A stretch of 5,480 nucleotides of DNA from Planctomycetales bacterium (GTDB lineage: Bacteria > Planctomycetota > Planctomycetia > Planctomycetales > Planctomycetaceae). The translations under genes were made by a program, and so were the position numbers. Under the pieces are notes generated by a model that did no database searches, was not told where the DNA came from, and was given only the letters and a program-made list of their open reading frames with translations. Shown piece after piece: positions 1 to 5,480 of the stretch. The first letter of the stretch is position 1. Each line of letters starts with the position of its first letter. The stretch is taken from the NCBI GenBank assembly GCA_020050375.1, contig JAGVKR010000764.1, forward strand, positions 1 to 5,480, read 5' to 3'.

Positions 1-122
1 AATTCACGACGGTCCTCGGTGAAGCCCTCGCCGAGCTGGCGCTCGATGGATCGGCCCGTCTTCCGATCGGCTTCCTGCAACTCGCCAGATTGAGCGAAAT
101 GGAAGCAAGCGGCCCGATGTGA
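1..122 (+). CDS. C-terminal end of an unidentified protein (partial)
   Basis: The frame whose first complete codon is at position 3 stays open to a TGA at 120-122 and gives about 39 residues, ending [13 protein letters not shown]. Roughly two thirds of its third positions are G or C, as expected for coding DNA here, and the sequence has an alternating Leu/Ala-rich, helix-like character. A second plus frame is open to 93 but reads less like protein. Too little is present to name a family. It lies 87 bases upstream of, and in the same direction as, the GTPase gene, so it could be the preceding gene of a loose cluster. That it is real coding sequence is inference. Confidence 0.45.
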   Translation, partial: FTTVLGEALAELALDGSARLPIGFLQLARLSEMEASGPM

Positions 123-194
123 TGTGAGCCGATCGCCGCCCATCGGAACGGTGTTCATTGATCGACTCTTCGGCACCGAGTTGCGGTCGGGATG

Positions 195-203
195 TGATAG
201 AAT
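195..203 (+). promoter_or_regulatory. Extended -10 promoter motif immediately before the GTPase start
   Basis: The sequence TGATAGAAT fits the extended -10 pattern TGnTATAAT with a single mismatch. Its last base is seven bases before the ATG at 210, which is where transcription would be expected to begin. There is no recognisable -35 box at normal spacing, which an extended -10 can tolerate, and no Shine-Dalgarno sequence before the ATG. The layout therefore predicts a leaderless mRNA. The motif match is seen; promoter activity is inferred. Confidence 0.4.
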
Positions 204-209
204 AGCGGT

Positions 210-2111
210 ATGCCATCAGAAGTAGGACAACCTGTCGTTTCCCGAAGCCTATTCGCCTCTTGCGCCGCAGAGACGCGGCGCTTGCACGAGTTGTTGCTGT
301 CTTTAGAGACGACGGCCGGCATTCTGCAGATGGCTCCACTGGAGGGCCGCGAATGGTTCGAGCTTTTGCGGCGGAAGCTGTTGCCTCAGCTCTCTGACGA
401 TCCGTTCATTGTCGCGGCGGTCGTCGGGGGGACGAACATCGGCAAGAGCGTGATTTTCAACCATCTCGCCGGTTGTCAGGCCAGCGCCGTCAGTCCGCTG
501 GCATCGGGCACCAAGCATCCGGTGTGTCTGGTCCCCCGCGATTTCGAGAAGCGGCACAACCTGGCCAACATCTTCACCGGTTTCGAGCTGGCGCCGTGGA
601 CCGAAGCGCAGGAGCCGCTGGAGAGCACAGCCGAGCACCGGCTGTTTTGGAAGACGGCCGACGAGCTTCCTCCCAACCTGCTCGTGCTGGACACTCCCGA
701 CATCGACAGCGACGCCGAAGTGAACTGGCACCGGGCCGACTGCATCCGCCACTGTGCCGACGTCTTGATCGCCGTTCTCACGCAGCAGAAATACAACGAC
801 GCCGCGGTCAAGCAGTTCTTTCGCAAGGCCGCTGACGAAGACAAGGCCGTGATCGTCGTCTTCAATCAGTGCCTGCTCCCGGAGGATGAGCCGTTCTGGC
901 CGAAATGGCTGGAGACGTTTTCGCGCGGGACGGGAATCGAGCCGGAGTTGGTTTATCTGGCGCCCAACGACCGCCGAGCGGCGGAAAGCAATCGCCTCGC
1001 TTTCAGTCAGCGCGATTGGCCTCTCTCGGACAACCCGGATGTAACCAACGCGGAAGGGGCTCGCACAGCCTCGTGCCTGGCTCCCGATCTGGCGGAGCTG
1101 CACTTCGATGAAGTCAAGTTGCGCACTCTGCAGGGATCACTGCGGCGCCTGTTGTCCCCCGAGTCAGGGGCACCCGCCTACCTCGACGAGGTCCGGCGGC
1201 GGAGTGCCGCCTTCGGCGATACCGCGCGGCTCCTGTCGATGCAACAACTGGCTCGGGTCGACAACTGGCCGGCGGCGCCGGCGGCGCTGCTCGTCGACGA
1301 AATTCGCCGCTGGTGGCGCGCCCAGCGGCTGGGATTCACCAAAGTGATTCACGACGCGTATGGCGTCATTGGCGAAGGGGTCTTGTGGCCGTTTCGCTGG
1401 GCGCGCCGCAAAGTGGCCGGAGAGCCATCCGATCCGCGATGGAACTATCGCTGCGCCGAGCGAGATGTCATGCTCCAGGCCCTCGACTCGCTCTATGACG
1501 AGCTCCGACGGTTGAGCCAGCTCGGCAATGATTTATTGCGTCCCCGGCTGGAAAGCCTGCTCGCGGGATCGTCACGGACCGAACTGCTCGATCGTTTGCG
1601 GTCTGAGCATTCGGCCGTCGACGTCGACGTCGAGCTCCGCGCCGTCGTCCATGCTCAGATGCTCTCCTTCCGCGACGAAAACCCCGGCGCCTTCGACCTG
1701 CTGCGAAAGCTCGATTCGATGGCCGCTGTCGCGCGACCGATGACGTCAGTCGTGCTGTTTGCCGTCGCTGGACCGGTTGGACATGTCTTTACTCCCGGTG
1801 TGACCGACGTTGCAGCACAGTCGGTGGCGGCGCACATCCTCGGAGACATTGCCGGCGGGACGAGTGCAGTTGTAATGGGTGAAACAGCGCTCAGCGGCAC
1901 CGCGGGAGGGTTGCGACTCCTGGAAACACGGTTCCGTCAGTTGTACGCCGCCTTCACCGCGCGCCGCGTGGCGTGGTTTGCCGAGTTTCTCCGCCGAAAC
2001 CTGCTGGGCAATCTTCACATCGAGTTGCAAGCGGCGGCCGCCCTCGCCGAATCACCGGCCCTCCGCGAAGTCGAGGCCAGTCTGGCGCGGCTCGCGCGAG
2101 AGGTGCCGTGA
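210..2111 (+). CDS. Predicted membrane-associated GTPase, dynamin-like/YfjP-like (P-loop GTPase domain with hydrophobic C-terminal region)
   Basis: This 633-residue protein has an N-terminal helical stretch (about 1-65) and a GTPase-like domain (about 66-260). The P-loop is GGTNIGKS at residues 73-80. A plausible switch-I Thr is at 101 (SGTKHPV). The G3 region is LVLDTPDIDSD at about 158-168, where the usual DxxG glycine is Asp164. The G4 position is VVFNQCL at about 216-222, which keeps the Asn but not the Lys and Asp of NKxD. The D-x-P-D-x-D-S form of G3 is, from memory, shared with YfjP-like predicted GTPases. Residues 280-500 are mainly helical, rich in Arg, Leu and Trp. Two small-residue hydrophobic segments follow (about 511-530 and 538-565), then amphipathic helices to the end. 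This resembles bacterial dynamin-like proteins, in which a hydrophobic paddle follows the GTPase, but I see no clear long transmembrane helix. The start at 210 is the first ATG in frame, lacks a Shine-Dalgarno site, and sits just after a -10-like motif. The substrate and cellular role are unknown; membrane remodelling or a stress-linked membrane function is inference. Confidence 0.85.
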   Translation: MPSEVGQPVVSRSLFASCAAETRRLHELLLSLETTAGILQMAPLEGREWFELLRRKLLPQLSDDPFIVAAVVGGTNIGKSVIFNHLAGCQASAVSPLASGTKHPVCLVPRDFEKRHNLANIFTGFELAPWTEAQEPLESTAEHRLFWKTADELPPNLLVLDTPDIDSDAEVNWHRADCIRHCADVLIAVLTQQKYNDAAVKQFFRKAADEDKAVIVVFNQCLLPEDEPFWPKWLETFSRGTGIEPELVYLAPNDRRAAESNRLAFSQRDWPLSDNPDVTNAEGARTASCLAPDLAELHFDEVKLRTLQGSLRRLLSPESGAPAYLDEVRRRSAAFGDTARLLSMQQLARVDNWPAAPAALLVDEIRRWWRAQRLGFTKVIHDAYGVIGEGVLWPFRWARRKVAGEPSDPRWNYRCAERDVMLQALDSLYDELRRLSQLGNDLLRPRLESLLAGSSRTELLDRLRSEHSAVDVDVELRAVVHAQMLSFRDENPGAFDLLRKLDSMAAVARPMTSVVLFAVAGPVGHVFTPGVTDVAAQSVAAHILGDIAGGTSAVVMGETALSGTAGGLRLLETRFRQLYAAFTARRVAWFAEFLRRNLLGNLHIELQAAAALAESPALREVEASLARLAREVP

Positions 2112-2155
2112 CCGCCGGTCTGTTTGGTTTGACGGCGACGAATCCTATTTTCGTC
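2110..2155. terminator. Small hairpins between convergent genes, possible weak bidirectional terminator
   Basis: The 42-base gap between the convergent stop codons holds two inverted repeats. GACC-GCC-GGTC at 2110-2120 is followed by the T-rich stretch TGTTTGGTTT. GACGAA and TTCGTC pair at 2137-2142 and 2150-2155 around a seven-base loop and overlap the stop codon of the minus-strand gene. Both stems are short and neither is followed by a clean U run, so termination is only plausible from position. Confidence 0.3.
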
Positions 2156-3119
2156 AGGGCGCTTTCGCAGCGTTCCTGGCCAGCTCGTGAAATTGCTTCC
2201 ACGTGATCACTTCGATCCCCTGCTTCTTGATTTCGGCGGCGATGGCGGGGTCGGTGAAGATCCGCCGATCGCCGTCGCGACGTTCGGCGCTGTTGGTTAC
2301 GGCTCGCAATTCGTCGTCGAGCACGCCGCAGTGAATGATGAGTTGGCTCACCCCCGGCGGCAATTCTCGAATCGTCTTGAGATAATTGCCCGATCGCTCG
2401 TCGTGTGAGTCGCCGCCGTAAAACTGAGCCAGGCCGTCAAGGACCGGAAGTTTCTTCGAGTCGAGCGCGGCCAGCCATTCCTTTCCGCGTTCGCGGAGCG
2501 CCGGGTATTCGCGGACGACCGGCCCATCGATCTTCCGCAGAAACAGGATCGGCATGTTGTATTCGAGACCGACATTGACGTAAACCTCGATGATGTCGGG
2601 GCGGCATACCAGCGCGCCCATATGCGTATCGAGATGACTGAAGGGAATCTTCAATTCCTTCGCCCGTTCGATCTGCGCTTTCAGCTCGATCTCGACTTCC
2701 GACGCTTTTGCACTGGCTGCCACCTGCTCGACGCCGCGATGCAGGTAGCCGTCTTTATCGACAAGACTGGGCACTTTGCCCTTCCCGGCGACCGGTCCCC
2801 AGCGGTACTGCTTCCATTCCGAATTCAACGTCAGATGCAGACCGTAGTCAAACTGCGGATGCGAGTGCGTGTATTCGGCAAACTCTGTGACCCACGGGCA
2901 GGGGATCATGATGCTGCACGATGAGACGATCCCTTTTTCGAGCGCCTCGGCGGTTCCCCGGTTCACCGAGTGACACATGCCGGCATCGTCGGCGTGGATG
3001 ATCAGGTATTTCTTTTGCGAGCCCGACTTCGCCGTGGGCTCGGCGGCATAGATGCAGCTCCCTGACGCCACCAGCGACATTCCGACGATCCATGAAATTC
3101 CGCAACGCGAGACAGACAT
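2154..3119 (-). CDS. Exported YdjC/ChbG-family carbohydrate deacetylase
   Basis: The 321-residue protein belongs to the YdjC/ChbG (HpnK-type) family, metal-dependent enzymes that remove N-acetyl groups from sugars such as chitooligosaccharides. The family signature [16 protein letters not shown] (about 38-53) carries the paired Asp44/Asp45, expected to supply the catalytic base and a metal ligand. [10 protein letters not shown] (94-102, His95) and SHLDTHMG (161-168, His162 and His166) supply the other candidate ligands. [11 protein letters not shown] (261-271) matches the usual HPG...EL block but with Cys264 in place of Pro. Residues 1-26 form a signal peptide with a hydrophobic core ([16 protein letters not shown]), so the mature enzyme should act outside the cytoplasm, unlike cytosolic E. 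coli ChbG. Cys22 does not sit in a good lipobox. The ATG at 3119 is preceded by GGGGA eight bases upstream, a weak Shine-Dalgarno match. The gene lies 113 bases downstream of a co-oriented exported esterase, which suggests a shared role in trimming decorated glycans. The exact substrate cannot be told. Confidence 0.88.
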   Translation of the reverse strand: MSVSRCGISWIVGMSLVASGSCIYAAEPTAKSGSQKKYLIIHADDAGMCHSVNRGTAEALEKGIVSSCSIMIPCPWVTEFAEYTHSHPQFDYGLHLTLNSEWKQYRWGPVAGKGKVPSLVDKDGYLHRGVEQVAASAKASEVEIELKAQIERAKELKIPFSHLDTHMGALVCRPDIIEVYVNVGLEYNMPILFLRKIDGPVVREYPALRERGKEWLAALDSKKLPVLDGLAQFYGGDSHDERSGNYLKTIRELPPGVSQLIIHCGVLDDELRAVTNSAERRDGDRRIFTDPAIAAEIKKQGIEVITWKQFHELARNAAKAP

Positions 3120-3232
3120 GATTGAGATCCCCGGCCAATGGCAAATCAGTTGGACAGCAGCGAGTTCTCAAGCATGACAAAGTTGTCGCCCCAACGCCAG
3201 CATTTGCTCGCGGCGAAATGTCGGAATCGGCG

Positions 3233-4141
3233 TCAAGGCAGCGTCTGCATGCGGAAAAAATCCCACATCAGATCGTTCGCCGAGATGTCTCGTGTCGAGC
3301 GTCCGAGGGCCTTCTTGAAGAAGGTCTCATTCCCCGGCCAGGTATGGCCGCCCCCTTCGATGACGAACAGAATCACTTCACGATCATGCCGTCCTGCTCC
3401 GTAGGTCACTCGCTTTACGGTCGTCCCGTCGTCCGCTCGATTCGGTTCATCGACAACCACCGGGGTGGAGGAACATTCGTTGGCGGCGGCCCAAAGAGCG
3501 ATTGTCTCGTCGACCGATTTGAACCGGATCGACTCCGGTGTGTTGTCGTCGGGGCCCGTGAAGGGGACGATGGCGTCGGCTGTCCCGTGGAAGTGCATCA
3601 CGGGCATCGGGCGCACCCGTTCGCGCATCGGGACCGCCATCGTGCCAGAGACGGGAGCGATCGCCGCAATCCGGTCGGGCAACTCGGCGGCCAGGCGGTA
3701 ACACATCATCGCGCCGTTCGACACGCCGGTTGCATACACCCGTTTGGCGTCCACATGCACACGCGCCGTCAGGTCGTCGAGCACCGCTCCGACGAATTTC
3801 ACGTCGTCCGGGCGTGCTTCCGAGGCCGGTTGCTGTTCCTCACCGGAATTGAACGACAAAAACAGGTCTCGAATGCCGGTGCCGTTCGGGTAAACGGCGA
3901 CAAATCCCGCATCATCCGCCTTGGCGTTGAGTCCGCTGAAGGTGGCCATCATCTTCGCATTCATGGATGAGCCATGAAAGATCAGCACGACCGGCATCGC
4001 CGTCGCCGGATCGGACGTCTCGGGGATGTGAATCCGGTACGACCGCGGGCGGTTGTCCACGGTCAGTTTCACCAGATGATCGCCTGCTTCAAGCGGCGAT
4101 GTTGGCATCAGAGCCACACAAATCAACAGCATTGTGCTCAT
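3233..4141 (-). CDS. Exported alpha/beta-hydrolase esterase, PHB-depolymerase/LpqC/feruloyl-esterase (CE1-like) type
   Basis: With the start used here the protein has 302 residues and the alpha/beta-hydrolase order of the PHB-depolymerase (PF10503-like) and LpqC esterases. VVLIFHGSS (51-59) forms the oxyanion-hole loop with His56-Gly57. ATGVSNGAMM holds the nucleophile Ser141 in a G-x-S-x-G motif. MHFHGTADAIVPF gives the acid Asp189, and EGGGHTWPG gives His266. Such enzymes hydrolyse esters of polysaccharide side chains (acetyl, feruloyl) or short polyesters; which applies here is unknown. An N-terminal hydrophobic stretch (MLLICVALMPTSPLEA) acts as export signal with cleavage probable near residue 19. 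The start at 4141 was chosen because CGGAG lies six bases upstream and the ATG sits directly before the signal core. ATGs at 4195 and 4258 in the same frame would add 18 or 39 residues and more positive charge in the n-region, and cannot be excluded. It is followed by a co-oriented exported deacetylase. Confidence 0.85.
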   Translation of the reverse strand: MSTMLLICVALMPTSPLEAGDHLVKLTVDNRPRSYRIHIPETSDPATAMPVVLIFHGSSMNAKMMATFSGLNAKADDAGFVAVYPNGTGIRDLFLSFNSGEEQQPASEARPDDVKFVGAVLDDLTARVHVDAKRVYATGVSNGAMMCYRLAAELPDRIAAIAPVSGTMAVPMRERVRPMPVMHFHGTADAIVPFTGPDDNTPESIRFKSVDETIALWAAANECSSTPVVVDEPNRADDGTTVKRVTYGAGRHDREVILFVIEGGGHTWPGNETFFKKALGRSTRDISANDLMWDFFRMQTLP

Positions 4142-4428
4142 GGCCAGCTCCGTGGCAGATCGTCCGGACGGAAATGGATGACTCACCGACAGCATCAACT
4201 GTCGGAGGACGATCCGGCTCGATTTCGGGAGAATTGATTCCGCGATTACACCGTCCATTTCCCTGTTTGAAAACTCCGAATCCTGGCAAATCTGTAAGAT
4301 TGACAGGAGGACGGCTCAACCTGCCGAGCAGGCAAGAAAGAACGGTGAAGGCGGAGATGCGATGCAAAAGTCTAGCATGCGTCAGCATTCACTTCGCCGT
4401 AATCGACCGGAACCGCGACAAAACGGCG
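4142..4428. other. Non-coding stretch upstream of the esterase
   Basis: No convincing gene is seen here on either strand; the open frames are arginine- and serine-rich shadows. On the minus strand, TGCTAGACT at 4369-4377 resembles an extended -10 element (TG-n-TAGACT) without a matching -35 and could start the esterase transcript. A perfect five-base-pair hairpin, CCTGC-CGA-GCAGG, lies at 4320-4332 without a T run, so it is not a standard terminator. The part from 4142 to 4258 could be translated if the esterase uses its longest frame. Confidence 0.35.
4148..4152 (-). promoter_or_regulatory. Ribosome binding site supporting the esterase start at 4141
   Basis: Read on the minus strand this is CGGAG followed by six bases (CTGGCC) and then ATG at 4141-4139. 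The in-frame ATG at 4195 has no Shine-Dalgarno site and the one at 4258 only AGGG placed too close, so this site decides for the shorter protein. The absence of positive charge before the signal core is the argument against it. Confidence 0.4.
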
Positions 4429-4884
4429 TCACAATCGCTCGATAACGCGTCCGTGCAAACGGGTTATGGCGGGCCGCCAGGCGACTCCGAAGGCCATTTC
4501 ATGACCCTTGTTGCCAGTTGTCGTCGTCATCGCTCGCGCTGACCTTCCAGCCAAATACCAAGCGGACGTGATCTCGCGGCTGATCGAGCGTATCGGAGGG
4601 GCTCTTCGGCGGACCGAACCTGGCGCCGGTGAGTTCCGACCTTCCCGTCGACCATCACCATCGCGGCGAGACCAACGAGGTTTTTTTTCCTTGCGGAGGT
4701 CGGCGATCAAACCCGCGAGCGACGCGCCTCCGGGGCCGTCGCTTCTGGGGGCGCCGTCAGGGCTGGAGTCGAAAGCCCCGGCGGCCAGAGCAATCAACAG
4801 GAATGCCATGCCGCACGAAATAGCAATCACCCACCGCCGCCAATGCTTTCCTGGTTTCGTGGCACCGTCTGATCTTTTCGTCAT
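4429..4884 (-). pseudogene. Damaged gene for a membrane-anchored protein; possible N-terminal remnant of a beta-lactamase-like serine hydrolase
   Basis: The start is strong: GGGGAG six bases before the ATG at 4884, then a basic N-terminus (KHWRRW) and a hydrophobic segment (about residues 18-38, signal anchor or uncleaved signal). The literal frame gives 151 residues, but after residue 66 it becomes Arg-rich with near-random third positions. The change coincides with an A8 tract (4681-4688 on the plus strand). If one A is dropped, the reading continues LRKEKNLVGLAAMVMVDGKV with high third-position GC, which resembles the start of PF00144 serine hydrolases (...PGLAAAVV.DGKVV). Beyond about 4640 two options exist. 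The original frame, restored by a missing base, gives GSVRRRAPP...SAWYLAGRSARAMTTT, reminiscent of the family's GVRKxG...WHLGSxTKAMTA block with Ser and Lys of SxxK lost. The third frame gives ELTGARFGPP...RDHVRLVFGWKV and ends at 4499. Either way the product is far shorter than the family's 350 or more residues. The start and frame change are seen; the family link is from memory. Confidence 0.5.
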
Positions 4885-4890
4885 TGCGTG

Positions 4891-4896
4891 CTCCCC
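4891..4896 (-). promoter_or_regulatory. Strong Shine-Dalgarno site of the gene starting at 4884
   Basis: The minus strand reads GGGGAG, then six bases (CACGCA), then ATG. This is the best ribosome binding site in the window, and it fixes the start and strand of a gene whose downstream part is disrupted. Confidence 0.55.
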
Positions 4897-4915
4897 GTTG
4901 TCGTCCGGAAGCGGG

Positions 4916-4934
4916 CCTGCGCCGGCCGCGCAGG
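4916..4934. repeat. Perfect seven-base-pair hairpin in the leader of the minus-strand gene
   Basis: CCTGCGC at 4916-4922 pairs with GCGCAGG at 4928-4934 around a five-base loop, CGGCC. On the minus-strand transcript it ends about 20 bases before the GGGGAG ribosome binding site, so it would sit in the 5' untranslated region. There is no following T run on either strand. It could be a leader structure, a protein-binding palindrome or chance in GC-rich DNA. Confidence 0.4.
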
Positions 4935-5100
4935 GATCGACCGCCGGCCAACCCGTTGACTTCGTACCCAGATTGGTTGCACGGACTGGCAGAATCTTAC
5001 ACCAGAGTCACTTTTCATCCATTGCGGTAGGATCTGCGGAGTCGGCGCTGTAGGATTCGGCGACGCGGCTATGACCTTACGCCGGTAAATTTGAGGCGTT

Positions 5101-5174
5101 CGCCCCCCTCAATCCCCCCGCAAACGGGGGGAAGCGGCCCCCTCCCCGTTCGCGGGGAGGTTGGAGTGGGGGCG
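5101..5174. repeat. 74-bp nested palindromic element (REP/MITE-like) with two internal hairpins
   Basis: The outer arms CGCCCCCCTCAATCC and GGTTGGAGTGGGGGCG are imperfect inverted repeats. Between them lie two perfect hairpins: CCCCCCG-CAAA-CGGGGGG at 5114-5131 and CCTCCCCG-TTCG-CGGGGAGG at 5141-5160. Folded, this is a three-way junction with two G/C-rich arms, the second capped by a TTCG loop. Palindromic C-run/G-run elements of this kind are common between genes in GC-rich bacteria and are usually present in many copies. It is 44 bases before the DUF62 start. It may act as a terminator, an RNA-stabilising element or a small non-autonomous mobile repeat. The structure is seen; copy number and function are inferred. 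Confidence 0.75.
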
Positions 5175-5218
5175 TCTGCTGGGTCATTTTACGCCGCGCG
5201 AAGTTTCAACGAACGACT

Positions 5219-5480
5219 ATGCCCGTGATTACCCTGTTGACCGACTTCGGCACTTCCGACGGGTACGTCGCGCAGATGAAGGGGGTCATTCTGGGGATCG
5301 ATCCGCAGGCGGCGATCGTCGACGTGACGCACGAGATTCCGGCGGGCAATATCCGTCTCGGGGCGCTCGCGCTCGATCGAATCGTCGACGCGTTCCCTCC
5401 GGCGACGGTGCATGTCGTCGTCGTCGATCCGGGGGTCGGCAGCCGGCGAGCGCTGGTGGGGGTCGAGGCCGGAGGGCAGC
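5219..5480 (+). CDS. SAM hydroxide adenosyltransferase (DUF62, chlorinase/fluorinase-like), partial at the window edge
   Basis: The 87 residues present match the N-terminal domain of the DUF62 family. These enzymes use water or hydroxide to split S-adenosylmethionine into adenosine and L-methionine and are related to SAM-dependent fluorinase and chlorinase. The signature runs ITLLTDFGTSDGYVAQMKG (4-22), then IVDVTHEIPAGNI (33-45), then VHVVVVDPGVGSRR (64-77). Asp70 and Arg77 have the spacing of the catalytic Asp and Arg of the hydroxide transferases; the catalytic His lies beyond the window. Family members are about 260-280 residues, so roughly a third is seen. The ATG at 5219 starts right at the conserved N-terminus. 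There is no Shine-Dalgarno site. The gene reads away from the minus-strand block, so it is its own transcription unit. Halogenase activity is unlikely, because most bacterial members outside dedicated biosynthetic clusters are hydroxide enzymes; that last step is inference. Confidence 0.9.
   Translation, partial: MPVITLLTDFGTSDGYVAQMKGVILGIDPQAAIVDVTHEIPAGNIRLGALALDRIVDAFPPATVHVVVVDPGVGSRRALVGVEAGGQ

Larger units (their letters stand above)
4885..5218. other. Divergent intergenic region between the damaged gene and the DUF62 gene
   Basis: No gene is supported here. The region separates a minus-strand start at 4884 from a plus-strand start at 5219, so it should contain both promoters, yet neither is clear. 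A weak -10-like TGTAAGAT occurs on the minus strand near 4996. The heptamer GTAGGAT occurs twice on the plus strand (5027-5033 and 5050-5056), 23 bases apart. The hairpin at 4916-4934 and the nested palindrome at 5101-5174 are listed separately. Confidence 0.5.

Noticed and set aside
303..1103. A 266-residue minus-strand open frame inside the GTPase gene
   Set aside because: It is the antisense shadow of a gene with a P-loop and good codon use; it is Arg/Val-rich without recognisable motifs.
3176..3187. GACAA-AG-TTGTC palindrome between esterase and deacetylase as an operator
   Set aside because: It is a single short palindrome of twelve bases with no neighbouring promoter elements; chance is sufficient.
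3122..3970. A 282-residue plus-strand open frame opposite the esterase
   Set aside because: It is antisense to a clear alpha/beta-hydrolase and is His/Arg-rich, as expected for a shadow frame in GC-rich DNA.
4320..4332. Hairpin CCTGC-CGA-GCAGG as a terminator
   Set aside because: The stem is only five base pairs and no T run follows on either strand.
4467..4479. Palindrome TGGCGG-G-CCGCCA downstream of the damaged gene as a terminator
   Set aside because: The usable stem is about five base pairs, there is no U tract, and it falls inside the longest reading frame of that gene.
3967..4542. A 191-residue plus-strand open frame across the esterase start region
   Set aside because: Its composition is Ser/Arg/Pro-rich, with no motif and no ribosome binding site; its first part is antisense to the esterase.
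4508..5053. A 181-residue plus-strand open frame starting MLPVVVVIARADLPAKYQ
   Set aside because: Its first 45 residues look protein-like, but third-position GC is only about 59 percent, there is no ribosome binding site, it begins with TTG, and it lies opposite a gene with a strong start. It remains a weak alternative for 4508-4650.
5101..5174. CRISPR repeat or tRNA-like cloverleaf
   Set aside because: There is only one unit without spacers, and the arms lack an anticodon loop, T-loop and acceptor features, so a palindromic intergenic repeat fits better.

Overview
The window is GC-rich DNA with strongly GC-biased third codon positions, weak or absent Shine-Dalgarno sites before most genes, and widely spaced genes. 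A large predicted GTPase with a hydrophobic C-terminus, exported carbohydrate-active hydrolases and a DUF62 enzyme together suggest a free-living planctomycete or close relative. This is inference from gene style; no marker gene is present.

Layout. Positions 1-122 hold the 3' end of an unidentified plus-strand gene. A 633-residue plus-strand GTPase-like protein (210-2111) follows; an extended -10 motif lies so close to its ATG that the transcript may be leaderless. It converges, across 42 bases containing small hairpins, with a minus-strand block. Read in transcription order, that block is a damaged small gene (4884 to about 4429), an exported CE1/PHB-depolymerase-type esterase (about 4141 to 3233) and an exported YdjC/ChbG-type deacetylase (3119 to 2154). 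On the right edge, a plus-strand SAM hydroxide adenosyltransferase (DUF62) gene starts at 5219 and runs off the window. The 334 bases before it hold a 5' hairpin for the minus-strand gene and a 74-bp nested palindrome.

Function. The esterase and deacetylase are adjacent, co-oriented and both appear exported, so they plausibly act together on ester- and N-acetyl-decorated sugars or polysaccharides in the periplasm. The GTPase is probably a membrane-associated, dynamin-like or YfjP-like protein with non-canonical G3 and G4 motifs. The DUF62 enzyme hydrolyses S-adenosylmethionine and has no evident link to its neighbours.

I see no convincing new multi-gene system. The most noteworthy items are the damaged gene at 4429-4884, which has a strong start, an A8 tract and protein-like sequence in shifted frames and may be a remnant of a serine hydrolase; the nested palindrome at 5101-5174; and the apparently leaderless, non-canonical GTPase.
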